This document shows positions 1 to 5,806 of a DNA stretch of 10,693 nucleotides, one piece after another. Position numbers and translations under genes: made by a program. The stretch's first letter is position 1, and each line of letters opens with the position of its first letter. Origin of the DNA: CAWUKV01 sp963923025. GTDB taxonomy: Bacteria; Cyanobacteriota; Cyanobacteriia; Phormidesmidales; Phormidesmidaceae. The notes below the pieces were generated by a model. That model saw only the letters and a program-made list of their open reading frames with translations, was not told the DNA's origin and did no database searches. Location: assembly GCA_963923025.1 (NCBI GenBank), contig CAWUKV010000190.1, positions 1-10,693 on the forward strand. The letters are read 5' to 3'.

Positions 1-114
1 GATCTCGATTCGTCGAGGCATTCTGCAACACCCTAGGCAACTGCCTCAATTATGATAGATTAAACGGATTTCATATTACGTTGTATGAGAACACCAAGAA
101 CAGGTCTAATAACT

Positions 115-417
115 ATGCTAAGTTCTCTTTCCTCCCGTCGCTGGAAGGCGCTGCTGATGCTTCCCGCTGCTGTACTCGCCTTCACAACTGCCAGCTGCCA
201 AATCGAGCGAGAGCAGGCCGGTGAGCTTCCCGATATTGATGTTGACGTGGATGCCGATCCGGGGCAGCTGCCCGAGTACGACGTCGAAGGCCCTGAGGTA
301 ACTGTCGGTACAGAAGAAGAGACCATTACAGTACCTGAAGTCGAAATCACTCAAGAAGAGAAAACCATTACAACACCTGATATTGACGTTGAACTCCCCG
401 GCGAAGACGCCGAATAG
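115..417 (+). CDS. Small acidic repeat-containing lipoprotein, function unknown
   Basis: I do not recognise a family. The 100-residue product starts with a basic n-region (SSRRWK), a hydrophobic stretch (ALLMLPAAVLAF) and a lipobox-like TASC with Cys at residue 28, so it is probably exported and lipidated, although Thr at -3 is not ideal. The rest (73 residues) has 25 Asp/Glu and only two basic residues. It alternates acidic and beta-branched residues (PDIDVDVD, PEVEI, PDIDVELP) and carries two imperfect 14-residue-period repeats around TIT-x-P. An in-frame ATG at 85 would add ten residues. I prefer ATG 115 because the signal peptide then begins normally and a weak AGG lies 10 nt upstream; ATG 85 has no visible ribosome binding site. 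It is followed by an intrinsic terminator, so it is probably monocistronic or the last gene of a unit. A periplasmic or surface-anchored cation-binding role is conceivable but unproven. Confidence 0.7.
   Translation: MLSSLSSRRWKALLMLPAAVLAFTTASCQIEREQAGELPDIDVDVDADPGQLPEYDVEGPEVTVGTEEETITVPEVEITQEEKTITTPDIDVELPGEDAE
310..390 (+). repeat. Tandem imperfect 14-residue repeat inside the acidic lipoprotein
   Basis: Two 13-residue copies lie 14 codons apart: TEEETITVPEVEI (310-348) and QEEKTITTPDIDV (352-390). The shared pattern is x-E-E-x-T-I-T-x-P-acidic-aliphatic-acidic-aliphatic. The upstream segments PDIDVDVD and PEVTV look like more degenerate relatives. The DNA copies are also similar (GAAGAGA then CCATTACA in both), which suggests internal duplication. 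Confidence 0.65.
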
Positions 418-480
418 TCGGCAAACCGCCGCAGCCCAATCGGGGACAAAGGCTCCGCCATATTTCCTTCAACTTGACAG

Positions 481-529
481 GAGTGTTAGCTTAGCTTGTA
501 TGCGCAGGCGGGCTAGCACTCTTTTTTTT
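481..529 (+). terminator. Intrinsic terminator after the acidic lipoprotein gene
   Basis: GAGTGTTAGC (481-490) pairs with GCTAGCACTC (512-521), giving a 10-bp stem with one G-U pair and a 21-nt loop. Eight consecutive T residues follow at 522-529. This is a classical plus-strand Rho-independent terminator 64 bp past the lipoprotein stop codon. Confidence 0.8.
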
Positions 530-530
530 G

Positions 531-556
531 CCGTCTGCCTCCAACAACGCAGACGG
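531..556. other. Second hairpin immediately after the terminator
   Basis: CCGTCTGC (531-538) and GCAGACGG (549-556) form a perfect 8-bp stem with a 10-nt loop, starting one base after the T-run of the preceding terminator. It has no T-tract of its own. It may be a backup structure or mark the 3' end of an RNA; its role is unknown. The remaining bases up to the next gene (about 557-683) show no convincing promoter or other feature. Confidence 0.5.
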
Positions 557-683
557 TATAGCAGCCGCCAGATCCGTTAGGACAAGGCTGCGACGCCATT
601 TCGTTCTCTGCCATGTGGGATCACTACACTGGGTGACCTAACGTAAATGGCGCTAGCTGTATCTCAGAAGCTCCTTTGGCACT

Positions 684-1610
684 ATGACATCGAAACGTCC
701 GCAGATCATCGCGCTAGCGGCACTGGTCGCTTTGGCGCTGATCTGGAGCTTCAACTGGGTTTTAATGAAGATCGCTGTTAACTACGCCTCTCCGTTTGAC
801 TTTGCGGCTCTGCGAACGTTCTATGGTGCGTTGAGTTTGTTTTTGGTGCTGCTGTGGCGGCAGCGTTCGGATGGAGCGCAGCTTTGGCCTGCCCACTGGC
901 CCAGTACGTTGGCCTACGGGCTGCTCCACAGTGGGGGGACGATAGGCTTCTCGACTTGGGCGCTGGTGAGCGGCGGTGCGGGTAAAACAGCACTACTCAC
1001 CTACACAATGTCCTTCTGGACGCTGCTATTTGCCTGGATGGCACTGGGGGAGGTGCTGCGCCGTTCGCAGGTTTGGGGCGTTGGGTTAGCGGGGATGGGC
1101 CTGCTGTCTCTGCTGCTACCCTTGAGCTTTTCCCATGCACTCTCCAGCAAAGGACTGGCTATTCTGGCGGGTGTTTGCTGGGCTGCGGCTGCCGTCTTGG
1201 CAAAGCGGCATCCTCCCCAAAGGCTGCTAAACTTTGCCACCTGGCAGCTGCTGCTAGGGAGCTTGCCTTTGCTAGCCATCAGCATGCTATTGCCGTCATC
1301 GCCCATCCAGTGGACGCCGGTATTTATTGGGGCACTGCTCTACAACATATTGCCGGGTACCGCGATCGCATGGTTGCTGTGGCTCTATGCTCTGAAACGA
1401 CTACCGACGGCAATCGTCAGTCTGGGGTCGCTGCTAACGCCCGTTCTGAGTATCGGCATGGCAGCCCTGTGGCTGGGCGAAGTGCCCACGTTGACGGAGG
1501 CGGCTGGTATCGGCCTCATTTTGGTGGCCTTTGGCGTGAACGTCAGCTTTGCTTGGCACCGGCCGTCCCGTAAAAAAGTTGACCCACCGAGCCGTCATTC
1601 ATCCCGCTAG
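684..1610 (+). CDS. EamA/DMT superfamily permease (RhaT/YdcZ-like drug/metabolite transporter)
   Basis: This is a 308-residue inner-membrane protein with about ten hydrophobic helices and two EamA repeats, roughly residues 12-144 and 157-290. The first repeat opens with a characteristic segment (IWSFNWVLMKIAVNYASPF). The two repeats end in matching motifs around Glu123 (ALGEVL) and Glu266 (WLGEVPT), as expected for the internal duplication of this family. The short basic C-terminal tail (RPSRKK) is probably cytoplasmic. DMT carriers usually export or exchange amino acids, drugs or other metabolites; substrate cannot be inferred here. The ATG at 684 fits the family N-terminus, but no strong ribosome binding site is visible. 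A HIP1 octamer lies in the coding region at 1362. The gene converges on the sigma factor gene with a 41-bp gap. Confidence 0.88.
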   Translation: MTSKRPQIIALAALVALALIWSFNWVLMKIAVNYASPFDFAALRTFYGALSLFLVLLWRQRSDGAQLWPAHWPSTLAYGLLHSGGTIGFSTWALVSGGAGKTALLTYTMSFWTLLFAWMALGEVLRRSQVWGVGLAGMGLLSLLLPLSFSHALSSKGLAILAGVCWAAAAVLAKRHPPQRLLNFATWQLLLGSLPLLAISMLLPSSPIQWTPVFIGALLYNILPGTAIAWLLWLYALKRLPTAIVSLGSLLTPVLSIGMAALWLGEVPTLTEAAGIGLILVAFGVNVSFAWHRPSRKKVDPPSRHSSR

Positions 1611-1621
1611 TCCTAAGCGGT

Positions 1622-1634
1622 GGCAGTCCCTGCC
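1622..1634. other. Small hairpin in the 41-bp gap between convergent genes
   Basis: GGCAG (1622-1626) and CTGCC (1630-1634) form a 5-bp stem with a 3-nt loop between the permease and sigma factor stop codons. No T-tract follows on either strand, so it is at best a weak terminator or transcript end. Confidence 0.25.
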
Positions 1635-1651
1635 CTCAGCCAGATTCTACA

Positions 1652-2620
1652 CTAGCCTGCTGCTAGGTAGGCCCGGATGGTGAGCCGCTTCTGGCGCAGA
1701 CGCTTCAGGGCTTCTCGCTCAATCTGGCGAACACGCTCTCGGCTGATGCCCATCATTGCGCCGATTTTTGCCAGGGTAAGGTGGTGCCCGTCATTGAGGC
1801 CGTAGCGCAGGGTAATGACTTCTTGCTGCTGTGGCGTCAGCTGCTGAATTAAATCTTTGAGATCTTCTTTGAGGGCCGTTTGTGCTACGTAGTCTTGGGG
1901 AGACTGTCCGCTGTCTTCGAGCAGTTCGCTAAGGTCAGTATCCTGATTTTCTCCGATTCGGAGGTCGAGGGACAGCGGTTGTCGGTCTTGGGCAACCAGT
2001 TCACGGACCTGTTCAGGTGACATCGTCAGGACGGCTGCTAACTCTTGAACAGTGGCTTGTCGGCCTAGCGATTGCGCTAGCTGACGCTGGTGCCGACGCA
2101 GTTTGGTCAGTTTTTCGTTGACGTGTATGGGTAAGCGGATGGTGCGGCTCTTTTCTGCGATCGCGCGGGTAATGGCCTGACGAATCCACCAGTAAGCATA
2201 GGTTGAAAATCGATAGCCCTTGGTCGGGTCAAACTTTTCTACGCCGCGCTGTAGACCAATTGCGCCTTCTTGAACCAGATCCATCAGCTCTAGGCGGTGT
2301 TTCTGATACTTCTTAGCGATCGACACAACCAGCCGCAGATTGGCCTGGACCATTTTTGACTTGGCCCGCTGTCCCCGCTGGATCACGCGATTAAGGTCAT
2401 TGGCGGGCATATTCACGTGTGCTGCCCACTCTGACAGTTGAGGGGGGCGACCTAGCGATTTACCCAATTCGACCTGCGACTCCTTCAGCTGCATCATCTG
2501 CTGCACAGCTTTGCCGTAGCTAATTTCCTGCTCGTGGGTCAGCAGCGGTACACGGCCAATTTCGGTAAGGTAGTTCTTAACAGAATCGGTTGAGATAACA
2601 GAAGTCTGAGCGCGGCCCAT
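1652..2620 (-). CDS. Group 2 sigma-70 factor, SigC-like (RpoD/SigA family)
   Basis: This protein directs RNA polymerase to a subset of promoters. From ATG 2620 it is 322 residues long. Region 1.2 is near residues 12-45 (SVKNYLTEIGRVPLLTHEQE). Region 2 is near 90-154 and carries the core-binding and -10 segments (LMDLVQEGAIGLQRGVEKFD and YAYWWIRQAITRAI). Region 3 begins with RTIRLPIH near 159. Region 4.2 is a helix-turn-helix at about 281-309 (GISRERVRQIEREALKRL). The LLTHEQEISYGKAVQQMM segment resembles cyanobacterial SigC more than SigB, SigD or SigE, but that subgroup call is from memory. There is no extended region 1.1 as in principal SigA, supporting group 2. The same frame is open to a GTG at 2695, adding 25 residues with no family resemblance; ATG 2620 is preferred, though its ribosome binding site (TAGAG, 9 nt away) is weak. 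Group 2 factors are non-essential and act in stress or nutrient responses. Confidence 0.9.
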   Translation of the reverse strand: MGRAQTSVISTDSVKNYLTEIGRVPLLTHEQEISYGKAVQQMMQLKESQVELGKSLGRPPQLSEWAAHVNMPANDLNRVIQRGQRAKSKMVQANLRLVVSIAKKYQKHRLELMDLVQEGAIGLQRGVEKFDPTKGYRFSTYAYWWIRQAITRAIAEKSRTIRLPIHVNEKLTKLRRHQRQLAQSLGRQATVQELAAVLTMSPEQVRELVAQDRQPLSLDLRIGENQDTDLSELLEDSGQSPQDYVAQTALKEDLKDLIQQLTPQQQEVITLRYGLNDGHHLTLAKIGAMMGISRERVRQIEREALKRLRQKRLTIRAYLAAG

Positions 2621-2710
2621 GGTAATAAACTCTACGTCGACAAAAGGAGCAGTACCTGTTACGTGCGTCTCGGTACGTAGGACGTAGCGATGCACGACGT
2701 AGCAATTTAT

Positions 2711-2723
2711 CCTTAGTATAAGG
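2711..2723. promoter_or_regulatory. Inverted repeat overlapping a possible -10 box upstream of the sigma gene
   Basis: CCTTAGTATAAGG is a 5-bp inverted repeat with a 3-nt centre. On the minus strand it contains TATACT (2720-2715), a good -10 match about 95 bp upstream of ATG 2620. The best -35-like sequence, TTGAGA (2740-2735), is only 14 bp away, which is too close for a normal sigma-70 promoter. If the -10 is real, it may use an activator or another sigma, with the repeat as a candidate operator. Confidence 0.28.
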
Positions 2724-2781
2724 TTCTACTATGGTCTCAAATGCAATCCGAGGTTGAAATCTACCCAGAGAGGTAAGCCGT

Positions 2782-4221
2782 CTACAAATGTTCTGGCGAG
2801 CCTGCCTGTAGGGTCGCTGTAGTGCCGTTTTGGGCTTGCGCCTGTGGGTCCTGGGTCTGAAGCGAGCCCGTATTGAGCGATTTCCTGCCTGACTTAAGTT
2901 CTTCAGGAATGTCTTTAAGCAAGAGCGTATAGATCTCGGTCGGCATTTCAATGGCCTCAGTTTGCAGTGTCTCTTTAACAACTTGCGCAACTTCCGACGT
3001 CGTTTCTAGAAAACCGGCTTGGTGGGAGTTAACCCAGAATCGTACTTCTAGATTGACGGTGCTGGCGGCTAATTCCTGTACCAAAACCTCGGGTGCTGGA
3101 TCGGTCTGCACGGCGTCTACCGCAGCGATTGCCTTGACAATGACCTGACGGGCACGGGCGATATTGGCCTCGTAGTCGATGCCAACCATGACAGCGCTAC
3201 GGCGGTACTGAGCTGCGGTATTATTGGTAATGTTGGCCTGAAACACTTCCTGGTTAGGTAGGTAGATCATCCGTCCGTCATAGGTTCGCAGTGTGGTGGA
3301 CCGGAGCTGTACCTGGGTAATCGTGCCTTCATAGCCTTCGATCACCACTTGGTCGCCAATGGAGAATGGTCGAGCCGCCAGCAAAATGACGCCAGAGATA
3401 TAGTTACTTAGAACGTCCTTGAGGCTAAAGCCAATGGCGACGCTGGTGAGCCCCAATGCGCCCAGCATTGTTGCAAAGTCAATGCCCCAGACGCCCAGTG
3501 CAACGACTGTTCCAGCGATCCAGACACCGCCGTAGCCCAAACGCCCGATCAAAATTTCGGTGCTGTGGTCGCCTTCAGTTTGTTGTGCCCAACGAAAGGC
3601 GCTGTAGCGCACAATTTTGGCCACCAGCCAGGTTATCAACACAACAATGATGACGCCAATAATGGCGGGAATACTGGCAACGGTGTCTTGGCCTAGCTGC
3701 CGCACGGTACTGTTGAGGCGCTGTGCCACATCTATGGCGACAGGCGGCTTTTCAAAGCTTTGCTCCAAACGATCTGCCCATCGCTCAGCAAGCTGCTGTA
3801 GCGGCAGGCCAAAATCCTGCGCGTCCTGTTCTGTGATGGTCATCAGCACGCGGTTGTTGGCCTGTAGATTAATTAGGCCATTCTCCACTGGGCTAGCTGT
3901 CACATCGATTGAAGCCTCGCTGCGCTCCAGCAGACTGGCAATTCTGCGATTGATGATGGTGGCTCGCTGGCTGGCAGACAGCTCGTTTAGGCTGCCCACC
4001 TGAAAGATGGTCTGTCCCCTGACCAGCACGTCAGCGAAGTAGACACCGTCGCCGGGGGCAGCAACGCCCGTATCCGAGCTGCTGTCTGCGGCAGTTTCGG
4101 CTATCGCAGCGGTGTCAGCGGCGTCGAGTTCTTCCTGCGATCGCGCAGGTAGCGCCACACCCAAGAGAACTACTATCGCTACAGCACCGCCGCCTAAAAT
4201 ACCGACGTAACGCTTTCTCAT
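2782..4221 (-). CDS. MscS-family small-conductance mechanosensitive ion channel with added periplasmic domain
   Basis: Family members open under membrane tension and release solutes during hypo-osmotic shock. The product is 479 residues, longer than E. coli MscS (286). Residues 1-28 look like a signal peptide (cleavage after ALPARS). An Asp/Ala-rich spacer and a soluble, probably periplasmic domain reach about residue 175, absent from the E. coli channel. Helices follow at about 183-203 and 231-249, and the pore helix TM3 at 251-283. The beta domain (285-335) has the hallmark RPFSIGDQV and LPNQ motifs. Aligned by eye to E. coli MscS, gate residues L105 and L109 correspond to V261 and F265, and hinge G113 to D269; GF-x-LKD variants are common in the family. 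The last 35 or so residues are Gln/Thr-rich and likely disordered. The start has AGG about 8 nt upstream. It lies 161 bp upstream of the sigma gene on the same strand, with no clear terminator between them. Confidence 0.93.
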   Translation of the reverse strand: MRKRYVGILGGGAVAIVVLLGVALPARSQEELDAADTAAIAETAADSSSDTGVAAPGDGVYFADVLVRGQTIFQVGSLNELSASQRATIINRRIASLLERSEASIDVTASPVENGLINLQANNRVLMTITEQDAQDFGLPLQQLAERWADRLEQSFEKPPVAIDVAQRLNSTVRQLGQDTVASIPAIIGVIIVVLITWLVAKIVRYSAFRWAQQTEGDHSTEILIGRLGYGGVWIAGTVVALGVWGIDFATMLGALGLTSVAIGFSLKDVLSNYISGVILLAARPFSIGDQVVIEGYEGTITQVQLRSTTLRTYDGRMIYLPNQEVFQANITNNTAAQYRRSAVMVGIDYEANIARARQVIVKAIAAVDAVQTDPAPEVLVQELAASTVNLEVRFWVNSHQAGFLETTSEVAQVVKETLQTEAIEMPTEIYTLLLKDIPEELKSGRKSLNTGSLQTQDPQAQAQNGTTATLQAGSPEHL

Positions 4222-4260
4222 CTCGCGGACCTAAACTGAGCAACTGTGTTGTGTGGATAC

Positions 4261-4287
4261 GATAAAAAGACGTTACAGGCTGTAACG
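4261..4287 (-). terminator. Intrinsic terminator downstream of the PF04020 membrane protein gene
   Basis: CGTTACAG (4271-4278) and CTGTAACG (4280-4287) are perfect inverted copies around a single base; as RNA this gives a 7-bp stem with a 3-nt loop. On the minus strand it is followed by TCTTTTTATC (4270-4261). It lies between the small membrane protein gene (stop at 4379) and the MscS start (4221), so it should separate their transcripts. Confidence 0.65.
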
Positions 4288-4297
4288 CCATTGACAA

Positions 4298-4331
4298 TGG
4301 CAGCGCTGTCTAGACTTCGACAGCGCTGCCA
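4298..4331 (-). terminator. Strong 13-bp hairpin preceding the terminator
   Basis: TGGCAGCGCTGTC (4298-4310) and GACAGCGCTGCCA (4319-4331) form a perfect, GC-rich 13-bp stem with an 8-nt loop. It has no T-run on either strand. On the minus strand it lies upstream of the T-tailed hairpin at 4261-4287, so the two may form a tandem terminator or 3'-end protection structure for the small membrane protein mRNA. Confidence 0.5.
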
Positions 4332-4378
4332 GATGCAACAAGCTATTGATGAGCGACCATCGCCAGGGTGACAGCTCT

Positions 4379-4750
4379 TTAAGCTTCGCTCTTATTGAGT
4401 TCGGGGAAGCGCTCACCCAGGTAGTTACCCAGGAATGTGCTGACGAAAGAGAGCACAACCGGACCGAGCAGCAGGCCCAGCAGGCCATGGACGCTGAAAC
4501 CAGGAACAAACGCTGAAGCCAGCCAGAAACAAATGCCGTTAACCACGAGGGCAAACAGGCCAAACGTTACTAATGTCAGCGGCAGCGATAGCAGCTTAAT
4601 AACAGGGCGAATGACAGCGTTCACAAATGCGATTGATAGGGCTGCAATCAGGGCTGCAGGAAATGTGGCTAGGTCAACGCCTGGTACGACTAAATCAACA
4701 ACTAGCAGACTCAGGGCCGTAACCAGACCCGACAGCAGTGCGGCTACCAT
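4379..4750 (-). CDS. Small four-helix membrane protein, PF04020 (Phage_holin_4_2) type
   Basis: The 123-residue protein is almost entirely hydrophobic, with four predicted helices at about 3-21, 30-46, 58-79 and 87-108. The central segment VNAVIRPVIKLLSLPLTLVT followed by FGLFALVVNG is the signature of the PF04020 group. These proteins were named for resemblance to a phage holin, but chromosomal bacterial members occur outside prophages and no lysis role is shown here; no phage genes are nearby. The frame stays open to 4831, but ATG 4750 is chosen because it has a good ribosome binding site (GAGG, 8 nt away) and the family's usual N-terminus. The charged tail (GERFPELNKSEA) is probably cytoplasmic. 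A hairpin and a terminator lie downstream, so it probably has its own transcript. Confidence 0.85.
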   Translation of the reverse strand: MVAALLSGLVTALSLLVVDLVVPGVDLATFPAALIAALSIAFVNAVIRPVIKLLSLPLTLVTFGLFALVVNGICFWLASAFVPGFSVHGLLGLLLGPVVLSFVSTFLGNYLGERFPELNKSEA

Positions 4751-4838
4751 AACAATATCCTCGCTTAAAAGTTGGACTACGCTTTCACATAGTGCAAGAT
4801 GCACAGCGGTGCGACGTCCCCACAGAGGCATAAAACTA

Positions 4839-4867
4839 TTGAGCTAAAGCGTAAAGAAAAATTAAAT
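4839..4867 (+). promoter_or_regulatory. Candidate promoter for the Pmp3-like gene
   Basis: TTGAGC (4839-4844) and TTAAAT (4862-4867) are separated by 17 bp, giving 4/6 matches to each sigma-70 consensus hexamer. Transcription would start near 4874, leaving a leader of about 87 nt. This is a pattern match only. Confidence 0.3.
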
Positions 4868-4897
4868 ACTTCAAGACCTTACTCAAGGGAGATGAGC

Positions 4898-4912
4898 TTC
4901 TGAAAATCAGAA
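4898..4912. promoter_or_regulatory. 15-bp inverted repeat in the leader of the Pmp3-like gene
   Basis: TTCTGA (4898-4903) and TCAGAA (4907-4912) are perfect inverted copies separated by AAA. The site is about 50 bp upstream of the start codon. It is nested within two further complementary pairs (ACTTCAAG with CTTGAAAGT; GGGAG with CTCCC), so it could be an RNA hairpin or a dimeric operator. Confidence 0.35.
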
Positions 4913-4960
4913 ACTAACTTGAAAGTACTCCCGACCTTCTTATTCAATTGAGGTACACCA

Positions 4961-5146
4961 ATGAAACTGTTGAAAATTGCGCTAGGCGTTCTGGTTCCCC
5001 CCCTGGGTGTGTTTCTGGTTTATGGCATCAGCGCAACCCTGCTGATTAACGTGGGTCTAACGCTGCTGGGCTACGTTCCGGGTATGATTCATGGTCTTTG
5101 GGCCATTGTTAAGCATTACGAAAAAGCTGAAGGTCAGCCTGTGTAG
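4961..5146 (+). CDS. Pmp3/YqaE family membrane proteolipid (UPF0057)
   Basis: This is a 61-residue protein with two hydrophobic helices, about residues 4-24 and 26-50, joined by a short turn. The VPPLGVFL and NVGLTLLGYVPGMIHGLWAI segments match the Pmp3/YqaE/Rci2 signature, with the typical Pro-Pro in helix one and the GYVPG-x-IH motif in helix two. The length is normal for the family. Yeast Pmp3 and plant Rci2 are linked to membrane potential and to salt and cold tolerance; many bacterial members are stress-induced. The start has a clear ribosome binding site (GAGG, 7 nt upstream). It is monocistronic, with a strong terminator just downstream. The leader contains inverted repeats that may regulate it. 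The short charged tail (KHYEKAEGQPV) is likely cytoplasmic. Confidence 0.92.
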   Translation: MKLLKIALGVLVPPLGVFLVYGISATLLINVGLTLLGYVPGMIHGLWAIVKHYEKAEGQPV

Positions 5147-5166
5147 GTCTAACCTTAGGAATCAAC

Positions 5167-5209
5167 AGAAAACAGCGCGTGTGATGAAATGTCACACGCG
5201 CTATTTTCT
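5167..5209. terminator. Bidirectional terminator between the Pmp3-like and DUF421 genes
   Basis: AGCGCGTGTGA (5174-5184) and TCACACGCGCT (5192-5202) form a perfect 11-bp stem with a 7-nt loop. One mismatch further out, AGAAAA (5167-5172) pairs with TTTTCT (5204-5209). T-rich flanks on both strands suit termination of the Pmp3-like gene (+) and the opposing DUF421 gene (-). Confidence 0.85.
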
Positions 5210-5274
5210 ATTCGAGCTATGCGACAGATGCTAGTGCAGTAAGGATTCTGCCTTCATACTTCTGCCTTTCTATA

Positions 5275-5772
5275 TTACTGCTGGACATCCTGTAGGGCAG
5301 AACCATCCGAGAGCGATGGAATGACGCTGAAACTACCATCCGTTTCTAGTACAACGGCATCGACCGTGTTGATATCGCCAATGCCCTGACTGCGAATGGC
5401 CGCTAAAACTTCGCCTTTGGCCACGCGCTCTTGCTTCAGTGCAGCAGGTCTGATCTGACCTTTATAGAGCAGCAGGGTTGGCTCTGCTTTGATCAGCTTC
5501 TGTACCCAGGAGGAGCGCGCGGCAACCCAGCTAATCAAGAACTGATACAGGACGAGCAAACCGAAGCCAAGCGACCCCTGGAGTAGGGAAGTATTTTTGG
5601 ACAGCATCAATGAGGCCAGCACCGAGCCAAAGGCAACCGTCACTACAAAGTCAAAAGAATTCCATTTTGACAGCGTTCGCTTGCCAGACACCCTTAGCAT
5701 GGCCAAAACGGCAACATACCCTAGGGTGCCGATAACGAGTGTGTGCTGTAGCGCAGACCAGCTGTTAAACAT
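5275..5772 (-). CDS. DUF421 (YetF/YcaP-like) membrane protein
   Basis: The 165-residue protein has three hydrophobic helices, about 10-28, 41-58 and 64-84, then a soluble C-terminal domain (about 90-165) presumably in the cytoplasm. Family features include RVSGKRTLSKWNSFDFVVTV after helix one, the polar LLYKGQI segment, and a C-terminal LETDGSFSVIP strand. The length matches short members of the family (Bacillus YetF has about 230 residues). Molecular function is generally unknown; B. subtilis paralogues have been linked to the spore coat and to membrane behaviour. It begins 34 bp after the oxidoreductase stop on the same strand, so co-transcription is likely. No good ribosome binding site precedes ATG 5772, which may mean translational dependence on the upstream gene. 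Confidence 0.88.
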   Translation of the reverse strand: MFNSWSALQHTLVIGTLGYVAVLAMLRVSGKRTLSKWNSFDFVVTVAFGSVLASLMLSKNTSLLQGSLGFGLLVLYQFLISWVAARSSWVQKLIKAEPTLLLYKGQIRPAALKQERVAKGEVLAAIRSQGIGDINTVDAVVLETDGSFSVIPSLSDGSALQDVQQ

Positions 5773-5806
5773 AGTTCAAGATGGCAGTAGCGTCAGATGA
5801 CTGGTC

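Noticed and set aside
298..311. GTA-N8-TAC match to the NtcA nitrogen-regulator consensus
   Set aside because: It lies inside the acidic lipoprotein coding sequence, has no -10 box at the expected distance and no gene start just downstream; probably chance.
1073..1573. 166-codon open frame on the plus strand within the EamA gene
   Set aside because: It is an alternate frame of a clear membrane transporter gene; its product has no family-like features.
2621..2695. N-terminal extension of the sigma factor from GTG 2695
   Set aside because: The 25 extra residues resemble no sigma region and the bases look more like a leader with repeated ACGTAG words; ATG 2620 is preferred though not proven.
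2577..2990. 137-codon minus-strand frame across the MscS end and sigma leader
   Set aside because: Arg-rich, low-complexity product from an alternate frame overlapping two well-supported genes.
4379..4750. Prophage remnant suggested by the holin-like family name
   Set aside because: No endolysin, integrase or structural phage genes are nearby; chromosomal PF04020 proteins are common outside phages.
4751..4831. 27-residue N-terminal extension of the PF04020 protein
   Set aside because: The extension is not membrane-like, and ATG 4750 has a good GAGG ribosome binding site and the family start.
4919..4946. TTGAAA with TATTCA 16 bp away as a Pmp3 promoter
   Set aside because: The transcript would begin near 4953 and lose the ribosome binding site.
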